Below are positions 1 through 7,579 of a stretch of DNA of 64,000 bases, piece after piece. The notes beneath the pieces are model-generated. The model was not told the DNA's origin. It saw nothing but the letters and a program-made list of their open reading frames with translations, and ran no database searches. Position 1 is the stretch's first letter, and each line of letters begins with the position of its first letter. The DNA comes from Bacteroidota bacterium (GTDB lineage Bacteria; Bacteroidota; Bacteroidia; NS11-12g; UBA955), in the NCBI GenBank assembly GCA_947496065.1, contig CANMBF010000001.1, positions 134,018 through 198,017 of the forward strand. The letters are read 5' to 3'. The translations under genes were made by a program, and so were the position numbers.

Positions 1-950
1 CACTCGAAATGGTAGATGCTGCTTATGCGGCTGGTGCCGAAATTATAAAACACCAAACCCATATTGTTGCCGACGAAATGGCTGGCGCTGCTAGGAAGAC
101 CATTCCAGGCAATGCAACCGTTTCCATTTATGACATTATGGAGCGTTGCGCATTGAATGAAGATGAAGAATATGAAATGATGCGTTATACTGAATCAAAG
201 GGCATGATTTTTATAAGTACCCCATTCTCTAGAGCTGCAGCAGAAAGATTAAAGAAATTTGATATACCTGCCTATAAAATTGGATCGGGCGAATGCAATA
301 ATTATCCTTTGTTAGAGCATGTGGCATCCTTTGGTAAGCCAATCATATTGAGCACAGGAATGAATACCATTGAAAGTGTTGAGAAAGCCGTTAATATTTT
401 TAGGAAACACAAGGTGCCCTTTGCATTGTTGCATTGTACCAATGTATATCCTACGCCACCTGAATTGGTAAGATTAGGGGCGATGAATGAGTTAGAACAG
501 CATTTTCCTGATGCAGTCGTTGGCTTATCCGATCATACCTTAAATAATTATGCTTGTCTTGGAGCTGTAGCGGTTGGTGCCTCTATTTTAGAGCGACATT
601 TTACAGATAGTATGGACCGACCTGGTCCAGATATCATTTGTTCAATGGATACCAAAGCAATGAAGGAATTGATAGAAGGTTCTAAAATTTTGAAATTAGA
701 AAGAGGCGGACATAAAGGTCCAGTAAAAGAAGAACAACCCACCATTGATTTTGCATTCGCCACTGTTGTTGCAATCAAAGATATCCATCAGGGTGATGCT
801 TTTACAGCAGATAATATTTGGGTAAAGCGACCAGGTACAGGCGAAATACCAGCTGAGCGATACAATGAATTATTCGAACTAAAAGCGAATCAATTTATTT
901 CATCAGATACCCAAATCGAATGGTCGCACACCATGCCCAAAAACGCATAA
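1..950 (+). CDS. neuB: N-acetylneuraminate/legionaminate synthase NeuB, 5' partial
   Basis: This enzyme condenses phosphoenolpyruvate with an N-acetyl (or diacetamido) hexose to give a nine-carbon nonulosonic acid in the cytoplasm. The reading frame is open at base 1, so the true start lies upstream; the first ATG at base 9 is internal to the usual N-terminal LE.VDAAYAAGAE helix. Family signatures are KIGSGECNNYP, LSTGMNT, LLHCTNVYPTP, GLSDHT and ERHFTDSMDRPGPD. The C-terminal SAF (antifreeze-like) domain begins near KDIHQGDAFTADN and includes VKRPGTGEIP. NeuB, LegI and PseI are hard to separate by eye; the MDRPGPD form fits NeuB/LegI better than PseI. neuC follows 81 bp downstream, supporting the sialate/legionaminate branch. 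Confidence 0.93.
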   Translation, partial: LEMVDAAYAAGAEIIKHQTHIVADEMAGAARKTIPGNATVSIYDIMERCALNEDEEYEMMRYTESKGMIFISTPFSRAAAERLKKFDIPAYKIGSGECNNYPLLEHVASFGKPIILSTGMNTIESVEKAVNIFRKHKVPFALLHCTNVYPTPPELVRLGAMNELEQHFPDAVVGLSDHTLNNYACLGAVAVGASILERHFTDSMDRPGPDIICSMDTKAMKELIEGSKILKLERGGHKGPVKEEQPTIDFAFATVVAIKDIHQGDAFTADNIWVKRPGTGEIPAERYNELFELKANQFISSDTQIEWSHTMPKNA

Positions 951-991
951 GGGTGTTTATTAGTTTTATCTAGCAGTAGCAATTACTGTAT

Positions 992-999
992 TAACTTTG
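992..999 (+). promoter_or_regulatory. Candidate -7 box for neuC
   Basis: TAACTTTG matches the Bacteroidota -7 consensus TAnnTTTG and lies 32 bp before the neuC ATG. No clean TTTG -33 box is seen, only a T-rich stretch around 964-969, so this is a weak call. Confidence 0.38.
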
Positions 1000-1031
1000 T
1001 AAAAAATTTATTTCCTAAGGGGAAACAAAAA

Positions 1032-2156
1032 ATGGGTAATAAAAAAATTGTTTTTTTAACTGGTACAAGAGCTGATTTCGGAAAATTAAAATCGCTCATA
1101 GAGGTGGTTTTAAAAGAACCAAATTTGGAGGCGCATATTTTCGCAACTGGTATGCACATGGACTCTAAATATGGCAAAACCGTTGATGAAATTAAAAAAT
1201 GTGGTTACCCCAATATATTCAGCTATATCAACCACCATGAATATGACAGCATGGACACCATCCTATCAAAAACGATTGATGGATTTTCGGGGTATGTGAA
1301 AGAACTTAAACCCGATTTAATCATCATACATGGCGACAGGGTAGAGGCACTTGCAGGGGCCATTGTAGGTGCTCTAAATAATATTTTAGTAGCGCATATC
1401 GAAGGTGGCGAAGTTTCTGGCACCATTGATGAATTGATTCGACATGCTGTTAGTAAAATGAGCCATGTACATTTTGTTGCCCATGAGAGAGCTAAAATGC
1501 GTTTAATTCAAATGGGCGAAGTGCCAGGCTCCATATTTGTAATTGGTTCTCCTGATGTGGATGTGATGTTGTCGAACAAATTACCTGAATTACAAGTTGT
1601 GAAGGATTATTATGAAATACCTTTCGATGCCTATGCCATGGTGATGTTCCATCCTGTTACAACAGAGTTCGATCAAATTGATGAGCAATCGAAACAATTG
1701 GTAGACGCATTGATTGAATCTGAAAAAAATTATGTGGTGGTATTTCCTAATAACGATATGGGAAATGATTATATTCTGCGTAGTTTTAAGAAATTTCAGA
1801 ACAATCCTAAGTTTGTAATTTATCCATCACTTCGTTTCGAATATTTTTTAATTTTATTGAAACATGCTGAATTTATTATTGGTAATTCGAGTGCTGGTAT
1901 TCGCGAAGCACCTTATTATGGCGTGCCAACGATTAATATTGGCAGCCGTCAGAATAACCGTTCTTTGGCAAAAGATATTATCAATACCGACTATAGTAAT
2001 GAATCTATCTTAGCAGGTATTTTGAAGGCGGAAACGTTAAAATTAGAACCTATTCAGCATTTTGGTGATGGTAAGAGTGACGAACTATTTATATCTGAAT
2101 TGAAGAAGGAATCATTTTGGCAAATTCCAAAACAGAAGTATTTTCTTGATATTTAA
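1032..2156 (+). CDS. neuC: UDP-GlcNAc 2-epimerase (hydrolysing), NeuC/LegG type
   Basis: This enzyme epimerises and hydrolyses a UDP-N-acetylated hexose to the free manno sugar (ManNAc or 2,4-diacetamido-6-deoxymannose) that NeuB uses. The N-terminus KKIVFLTGTRADFGKLKSLI is the classic NeuC/LegG signature. AHIEGGEVSGTIDELIRHAVSKMSHVHF and GNSSAGIREAPYYGVPTINIG are conserved epimerase-2 blocks. At 374 aa it is full length. The ATG at 1032 is preceded by a likely promoter. Whether the substrate is UDP-GlcNAc or UDP-diNAc-bacillosamine cannot be told from this window. A second, non-hydrolysing epimerase (WecB type) occurs at 12348 in the same locus. Confidence 0.93.
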   Translation: MGNKKIVFLTGTRADFGKLKSLIEVVLKEPNLEAHIFATGMHMDSKYGKTVDEIKKCGYPNIFSYINHHEYDSMDTILSKTIDGFSGYVKELKPDLIIIHGDRVEALAGAIVGALNNILVAHIEGGEVSGTIDELIRHAVSKMSHVHFVAHERAKMRLIQMGEVPGSIFVIGSPDVDVMLSNKLPELQVVKDYYEIPFDAYAMVMFHPVTTEFDQIDEQSKQLVDALIESEKNYVVVFPNNDMGNDYILRSFKKFQNNPKFVIYPSLRFEYFLILLKHAEFIIGNSSAGIREAPYYGVPTINIGSRQNNRSLAKDIINTDYSNESILAGILKAETLKLEPIQHFGDGKSDELFISELKKESFWQIPKQKYFLDI

Positions 2157-2164
2157 TAATTGCA

Positions 2165-3496
2165 ATGATTTTAAATAGTCTTTACGTTTTTTGTTACTAC
2201 TTTTTGATGATTGCATCCTATTTTTTGGGAATAGGTAAAAAGTCAAAATTTTATCAGTCTGGCAAAAATCTAGTGGATAGACCACAAGGAAGTCACAGAC
2301 TAATCGATGGCAATAAATTGGGATTCTTGATAATACCTGCATTTTATTACCGCTTGGTTTATTCAATCTTATTTATCCCTAAAAAATTTGTTGTAAATCA
2401 AAAAACCAATGACGTTGCCGTTTACGATGAGGCAAATGATGAAAGTCAACGCTTGGATTTTATTTATAAAATGACGGGTGAGTTGCCATCTATTTATATC
2501 AATAAACAAGAATTATTAAGGTATGAATTTCCTTCCTATGTTAAAATTTCATTGAGTTTAGTATATTTTGTTTATTCACTCTTTTTACTACCATTTACCC
2601 TTTCCAAAAATCGACAATTATATGCACTACTATTACACGAGATTTACGAACTTTCAGTTTTACTTCTTATTTGTAAAAAGTATAAAATAAGAAAATTATA
2701 TTATTCATGTATTTTCGAGAAGGATTCTAATTCGTCAGCTTATATTCTGCAGAAAAAGGGTTTATATATTATTAAAAATCCTTCGGAAGACCCATTATAT
2801 TTTCACAACAAATTTATTATTGCAGATGAGTTAGGTATATGTAATGATTACCAATGGGAGGAATTGGAAGCATACAAGTCTACAATTTTTGTCAATAAAT
2901 TTCAACAATGGCTTCCAGAGCAATATGATGTTATACTCAATAAAAGTGTAGAAAAAAAGGCAGAAATCAAAAATCACACAATAGGGTATTATTCTGGTGC
3001 ATCTTGGCTAAACGCATTTTTAAAAAATAATCTAACAACCGATGCTTATAACCCCTACAAAGCAGAAGAAGAATTAGAGTTAAATCTCGCAAATTTTTTG
3101 AAGGAACATAACAATTATCATTTAAAAGTATATTTGCATCCATTGGAAAAAAGAGCGCAATACATTCACTTAAGTATTGAGCACTATGATAGTAAATGCA
3201 ATGGGTTAAAGTATGAAATTGCTGATGTAAAAAGACCAAATTACGAGATGTTCAATGAATGTGAAATTGGTGTGACAGTATTTTCTGGAATTATGATATA
3301 TCGATTTTATCAGGGCCTAAAAGGTATTTATTACAATCCATATTTTCCAAATTACCCTATAAAGGGCAGTACCTTTGATAGTATAAGTGCAAAAAATGAA
3401 GAACAATTGTCGCGTCTCATTTTAGAGGTTATTGAATTAGAAGACGCTGAATTTAAAAATATAAAATTAAATGGGAAGTACAATAAATCTTTTTAA
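2165..3496 (+). CDS. Unknown polysaccharide-locus protein, candidate nonulosonyl/sialyltransferase
   Basis: I do not recognise this 443-aa protein with certainty. It starts 8 bp after neuC, so it is probably cotranscribed. There is a hydrophobic N-terminus (residues about 5-22) and another hydrophobic stretch around 118-140. The C-terminal third contains YLHPLEKR (around residue 325), then EIGVTVFSGIMIYRFYQG and a segment ending in a short amphipathic tail. A His-Pro motif followed by a Ser-containing loop is the layout of bacterial sialyltransferases of GT38/GT52/GT80 type, which carry HP and S(S/T) motifs. I see no clear D/E-D/E-G motif. The position beside neuB/neuC makes a transferase for the nonulosonic acid the best guess, but this is inference. 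Confidence 0.5.
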   Translation: MILNSLYVFCYYFLMIASYFLGIGKKSKFYQSGKNLVDRPQGSHRLIDGNKLGFLIIPAFYYRLVYSILFIPKKFVVNQKTNDVAVYDEANDESQRLDFIYKMTGELPSIYINKQELLRYEFPSYVKISLSLVYFVYSLFLLPFTLSKNRQLYALLLHEIYELSVLLLICKKYKIRKLYYSCIFEKDSNSSAYILQKKGLYIIKNPSEDPLYFHNKFIIADELGICNDYQWEELEAYKSTIFVNKFQQWLPEQYDVILNKSVEKKAEIKNHTIGYYSGASWLNAFLKNNLTTDAYNPYKAEEELELNLANFLKEHNNYHLKVYLHPLEKRAQYIHLSIEHYDSKCNGLKYEIADVKRPNYEMFNECEIGVTVFSGIMIYRFYQGLKGIYYNPYFPNYPIKGSTFDSISAKNEEQLSRLILEVIELEDAEFKNIKLNGKYNKSF

Positions 3497-3549
3497 GGTT
3501 GATTGAATGGAAGTATCTCCGAACATTTAACATTTTAGTTGCATAGCAG

Positions 3550-4758
3550 ATGCAAAAAAAAACCCTAATAATTCTAACACACTGTTTCCCTAATAGAACT
3601 GGAGAAGAGTTTTTGATTGACGAGATTGAGACTACTAGTTTGTATTTTGATAAAATCTTAATAGTTCCTGTCAATTCAAAATTATCGGAGTCCTCACTTT
3701 ATGATTTGCCGCGTAATGTTGAAGTTCAAGCTTTAAATCCGTCATTAAAAGCAAATTCAAGTCCTCAGATGTTTAAACAAATCTTGAAATTACTATTCAA
3801 TGAATTTTTTAGAATACCAAATAAGAGGCTCTTTTTCGCAACATTGAAATTCAATTTAGCACTACTAAAACAATGTTATTTAAAAGCGCTTTTTGTTAAA
3901 TCATTAATTAGTATTCCAAAACAAACAATTGTATATGCTTATTGGACAGATGATTTGGCTACTATAGCTGGATTCACTAAGGCCTTAACACCTGAAATTT
4001 CCTTTGTTTCGCGCGCACACGGTTTTGATGTTTTTGAAGAACAATCGAAGTTTAAGCATATTTTTTTCAGAAGTTTTCAATTGGATAAAATTAACAAATT
4101 ATTGTCTGTTTCTGAGGTAGGCGCAAACCATTTAAAAGTAAAAAATAAGACATACGCAAAAAAAATAGGGTGCAGCTACCTTGGAATTAAAAGCAACGCT
4201 CAATTTGCTTTCGACAATAGCGCATGTATAAGATTAGTTACTTGCTCAAGAATTAGATCTATTAAGCGTTTAGAGTTGTTAGTTGAGGCCTTAAAATTGA
4301 TAGAACAGACTGTAGAATGGGAGGTGATTGGCGATGGCGAAGATTTAGAAAAATTAAAAGGCTTAACAAAGTCATTACCGGCCAATATCAAAGTTAATTT
4401 TCATGGTAATATGACGACCCATCAAATTCATGAATTTTATGCTTCAAACCATTTTGATTTTTTGGTAAGTTTAAGTTCTAGCGAGGGATTGCCAGTAAGT
4501 ATGATGGAGGCAATCAGTCATGGAATCCCTATTCTTTCGACCGATGTTGGTGGTTGTAAGGAAATAGTTACGGAAGTAACAGGGCTATTAATTCCTGCCA
4601 ATTTCCAATTAGAAGATTTGGCCCAATTAATTAAAAATTGTAAAGTAAATGCCTTTAATTCAATAAAAAGTCGAAAAGAAATCATTCAATTTTGGGAATC
4701 TAAATTTAAGTCAGAAATAAATTACAAGCAATTTGCGGAAACAATATTGCAGTTTTAA
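3550..4758 (+). CDS. GT4-family glycosyltransferase
   Basis: This is a GT-B retaining glycosyltransferase of 402 aa that adds a sugar to the growing oligosaccharide at the inner membrane face. The N-terminal domain has a short Rossmann start (KTLIILTHCFPNRTGEEF). The C-terminal GT1 domain holds TCSRIRSIKRLELLVEAL, EVIGDGEDLEKL and the E(x7)E nucleotide-sugar motif in SEGLPVSMMEAISHG followed by DVGGCKEIV. It is separated from the preceding gene by 53 bp and followed by a 235-bp AT-rich gap before hisH. The donor and acceptor cannot be predicted. Confidence 0.88.
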   Translation: MQKKTLIILTHCFPNRTGEEFLIDEIETTSLYFDKILIVPVNSKLSESSLYDLPRNVEVQALNPSLKANSSPQMFKQILKLLFNEFFRIPNKRLFFATLKFNLALLKQCYLKALFVKSLISIPKQTIVYAYWTDDLATIAGFTKALTPEISFVSRAHGFDVFEEQSKFKHIFFRSFQLDKINKLLSVSEVGANHLKVKNKTYAKKIGCSYLGIKSNAQFAFDNSACIRLVTCSRIRSIKRLELLVEALKLIEQTVEWEVIGDGEDLEKLKGLTKSLPANIKVNFHGNMTTHQIHEFYASNHFDFLVSLSSSEGLPVSMMEAISHGIPILSTDVGGCKEIVTEVTGLLIPANFQLEDLAQLIKNCKVNAFNSIKSRKEIIQFWESKFKSEINYKQFAETILQF

Positions 4759-4957
4759 TTTTGGATGGATTTGTAAAGCTTATTGACAAAAGTTTATAGT
4801 TGATTTTGAAACAAGTTTAAGTATTTTTTCTAAGCGATATTTAGGCCTTAAACTAATTTTCAAGTATTTTTCTTTTGAGGGTTGTAATATGTTAATTTTG
4901 TTAATTATTAACTTTTATTTAATTTGTTATTAAAAGTAATTTAAAAAGGAAATACGC

Positions 4958-4965
4958 TAGATTTG
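4958..4965 (+). promoter_or_regulatory. Candidate -7 box for the hisH-hisF-wbpG group
   Basis: TAGATTTG matches TAnnTTTG and lies 28 bp before the hisH ATG at 4994, at the end of a 235-bp AT-rich gap (4759-4993) in which I see no gene. No TTTG lies at the expected -33 distance; the nearest is at 4923-4926, which is too far. Confidence 0.35.
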
Positions 4966-4993
4966 AATAGTATAAAAATATTTGTATTTGAAA

Positions 4994-5608
4994 ATGATAA
5001 CTATTGTTAATTATGGTTTAGGCAATATTGGTAGCATTGAAAATATGCTAAAGAAAATTGGCGTAACAGAGATATTGGTTTCTAGTAATCATGAAGAAAT
5101 ATTAAAATCTGATAAACTCATTTTACCAGGCGTTGGCTCCTTTGATGCAGGTATGGAAAAAATTAATTCTTCAGGTTTAGTTAATGTTTTGAATGAGGCT
5201 GTATTAATAAATAAAGTTCCAATTTTGGGAATTTGTTTAGGAATGCAACTCATGACTAAGCATAGTGAAGAAGGTGAAAAAAGTGGATTTGGATGGGTGG
5301 ATGCTGAAACTGTTAAGTTTGATTTTAATAAGCAGAATATTAAGGTGCCTCATATGGGCTGGAATTATGTCGATATTTTAGATAATGGTCTTAAAGCAAA
5401 CTTACCTCCAAATCCTAAATTCTATTTTGTTCACTCTTACTTCGTTAAATGTAATAACATTAAAGATATAATGATAACGTGCGATTATGAGGGAAAATTT
5501 GTCGCAGGGTTTAAAAAAGACAATGTAATGGGTGTACAATTTCATCCTGAAAAAAGTCATAAGCATGGGATGGCATTTTTTAGATACTTTGTAGAGAATA
5601 ATTTTTAG
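4994..5608 (+). CDS. hisH: HisH-like glutaminase of sugar amidotransferase system
   Basis: This class I glutamine amidotransferase releases ammonia from glutamine. The catalytic nucleophile is C81 in GICLGMQLM, and the His/Glu pair is H184 and E186 in GVQFHPEKS. The frame also allows a TTG start at 4982, but the family begins MITIVNYGLGNIGS, so the ATG at 4994 is preferred (204 aa). It is followed by a HisF paralogue and a WbpG/PseA-type amidotransferase with no other his genes nearby. It therefore most likely serves nucleotide-sugar amidation rather than histidine synthesis, as HisH2/HisF2/WbpG do in Pseudomonas O-antigen loci. Confidence 0.88.
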   Translation: MITIVNYGLGNIGSIENMLKKIGVTEILVSSNHEEILKSDKLILPGVGSFDAGMEKINSSGLVNVLNEAVLINKVPILGICLGMQLMTKHSEEGEKSGFGWVDAETVKFDFNKQNIKVPHMGWNYVDILDNGLKANLPPNPKFYFVHSYFVKCNNIKDIMITCDYEGKFVAGFKKDNVMGVQFHPEKSHKHGMAFFRYFVENNF

Positions 5609-5623
5609 AATTCAATTAAAATA

Positions 5624-6388
5624 ATGTTACAAGCGCGCGTCATACCATGTCTGCAAATAATTGAAGGAGGACTTTATAAAACCACCCAGTTTAAAAATCC
5701 GAAATATATAGGCGATCCAATAAACGCTGTAAAAATTTTTAATGAAAAGGAGGTTGATGAACTCATGGTTTTGGATATTACAGCTTCTAAATCCAACAGA
5801 GAGCCTAATTATGAGTTACTGAAACAATTGGCAAGTGAGTGTTTTATGCCTTTGTCGTATGGTGGTGGTATAAATAACTTTAAACAAGCGTCACAATTAT
5901 TTGAATTGGGTATTGAAAAAATAGCAATCAATACTGCTGCTATTACGAATTCTAAGCTGATTTCAGAAATAGTTCAAGTTTATGGTAATCAAAGCATTAT
6001 TGTAAGCATAGATATAAAGAAGAATTTTTTCGGTAAACCTTGTATTTATACAAATAATGGAACAAAAAATACAGGACTTGATTTATTTGTATACCTTGAA
6101 AAATTAGAGTCACTAGGTGTAGGTGAATTATTAATAACAGACATTGATAGGGAAGGTAAGTGGAGTGGTTATAATATAGATCTACTTAAATCGATTACCG
6201 ATAAGGTTAAAATGCCAGTATTAATTAACGGAGGCTGTGGCAATATTGATCATATTTCTGACGCAATAAATATTGGAAAGGCAAATGGAGCAGTAGTTGG
6301 AAGCATGGCTGTTTATCAAAAACAGGGAATGGGCGTTTTAATTAGCTTCCCTAAGTATTCAGATTTAGAAAAAGTATTAAATCTATGA
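5624..6388 (+). CDS. hisF: HisF-like cyclase-fold partner of sugar amidotransferase
   Basis: This is a 254-aa TIM barrel of the HisF family, starting MLQARVIPCL. It carries LDITASKSNRE, YGGGINN, SINTAAI-like (AINTAAI), VSIDIKK and NGGCGN blocks that align with HisF. The catalytic Asp of true HisF at position 11 (PCLDV) is Gln here (PCLQI), while the second Asp (SIDIK) is kept. Loss of the first acid, and the phrase FKNPKYIGDPINAVKIFNEKEVDEL, are typical of the sugar-modifying HisF2 group, which probably channels HisH ammonia to the next gene product. It is 15 bp after hisH and 39 bp before the WbpG-like gene. Confidence 0.87.
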   Translation: MLQARVIPCLQIIEGGLYKTTQFKNPKYIGDPINAVKIFNEKEVDELMVLDITASKSNREPNYELLKQLASECFMPLSYGGGINNFKQASQLFELGIEKIAINTAAITNSKLISEIVQVYGNQSIIVSIDIKKNFFGKPCIYTNNGTKNTGLDLFVYLEKLESLGVGELLITDIDREGKWSGYNIDLLKSITDKVKMPVLINGGCGNIDHISDAINIGKANGAVVGSMAVYQKQGMGVLISFPKYSDLEKVLNL

Positions 6389-6427
6389 TTTCGGAGTTAA
6401 ATTAGAAGGTTTTAAATTAAAATATTT

Positions 6428-7579
6428 ATGAAGGAAATTAAAGAAAATAGTATAAGAGAGTGTACAAATTGTGTCCTAGATACACATGATGACCCATCTA
6501 TGACATTTGATGAAAATGGAGTTTGTAATTATTGCAGAACTTATCACAAAACATATGTTTTAAATGGTCTTACGAATGATCAAAAGAAGGACATATTGGA
6601 AGGTAAATTAGCTGCGATAAAAAAATCAAAAAAGGGCAAATATGACACAATTCTTGGTGTTTCTGGAGGTGTCGACAGTACGTATGCAGCATATATTTGC
6701 AAGCAATTAGGCTTGAATCCTTTGTTGGTACATTTTGATAATGGATGGAATAGTGAGTTAGCGGTTAGTAATATTGAGCAAATTACAAAAATTACAGGAT
6801 TCGATTTATATACATATGTGGTAGATTGGCCGGAGTTTAGGGATTTGCAACTTGCCTACATCAAAGCTTCGGTGTTAGATTGGGAAATTCCAACAGATCA
6901 TGGATTTTATGCCATTTTACATCATTTAGCAAATAAATTTAATATAAAGTATATTTTAACAGGACATAACCATCAAACCGAGGCTATTTTACCTAAGACA
7001 ATGCGCCATAACAAAATGGATGTCGCCAATATAATTGATATTCATAAGCATTTTGGTAAAATTCAATTGAAAACCGTTCCATTACTTAATTTTTGGAGAT
7101 ATAATTATTACCAAAGTGTAAAAAAAATTGAAAGGTTTAATCTGCTTGAATATTTAGATGAGTATGACAAGGAAAAAGCAAAACAACTAATTACAGAGAA
7201 AATGGGATGGAGAGATTACGGAGGAAAACATTATGAGTCTATATTTACACGCTTCTACCAAGGTTATGCACTAAAGGAAAAATTTGGATTTGAAAAAAGA
7301 AAAGCACATTTAGCAAATCTAATTTGTAGTGGTCAAATGACTAAAAAAGAGGCACTAATAGAATTGTCTACGCCGTTATATGATCAGGTAGTTTATGCGA
7401 CAGATAGGGAGTTTGTTTTAAAGAAGTTAGGATTAAGTGAAGAACAATTTAAATCTATCATGTCTGAGCCTGTGCGCTCACATTTGGAGTTCAAATCTTA
7501 CATGACCGGTTTGTACCTTAAACATGAAAAATTCATGCGTTCCATTAAACCCATCACCAAATTAATAAAATTCAGATAA
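6428..7579 (+). CDS. N-acetyl sugar amidotransferase, WbpG/PseA family
   Basis: This is an ATP-dependent PP-loop enzyme that turns an N-acetyl group of a nucleotide sugar or nonulosonate into an acetamidino group, using ammonia delivered by HisH/HisF. Two CxxC pairs (C12, C15 and C33, C36) form a likely zinc site. The PP-loop is SGGVDS at residues 79-84. Downstream blocks are HFDNGWNSELA, ILTGHNHQTEA and MGWRDYGGKHYES, all typical of the family. It is 383 aa, full length. Its TAA stop overlaps the ATG of the asparagine-synthase-like gene (TAATG), suggesting translational coupling. The substrate is unknown: with neuB/neuC nearby, legionaminate is possible, but diacetamido-uronates are the classic WbpG substrate. 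Confidence 0.9.
   Translation: MKEIKENSIRECTNCVLDTHDDPSMTFDENGVCNYCRTYHKTYVLNGLTNDQKKDILEGKLAAIKKSKKGKYDTILGVSGGVDSTYAAYICKQLGLNPLLVHFDNGWNSELAVSNIEQITKITGFDLYTYVVDWPEFRDLQLAYIKASVLDWEIPTDHGFYAILHHLANKFNIKYILTGHNHQTEAILPKTMRHNKMDVANIIDIHKHFGKIQLKTVPLLNFWRYNYYQSVKKIERFNLLEYLDEYDKEKAKQLITEKMGWRDYGGKHYESIFTRFYQGYALKEKFGFEKRKAHLANLICSGQMTKKEALIELSTPLYDQVVYATDREFVLKKLGLSEEQFKSIMSEPVRSHLEFKSYMTGLYLKHEKFMRSIKPITKLIKFR

Noticed and set aside
4994-6388. hisH and hisF as part of the histidine pathway
   Set aside because: No other his genes are near, a WbpG/PseA-type amidotransferase follows, and the HisF copy lacks the first catalytic Asp.
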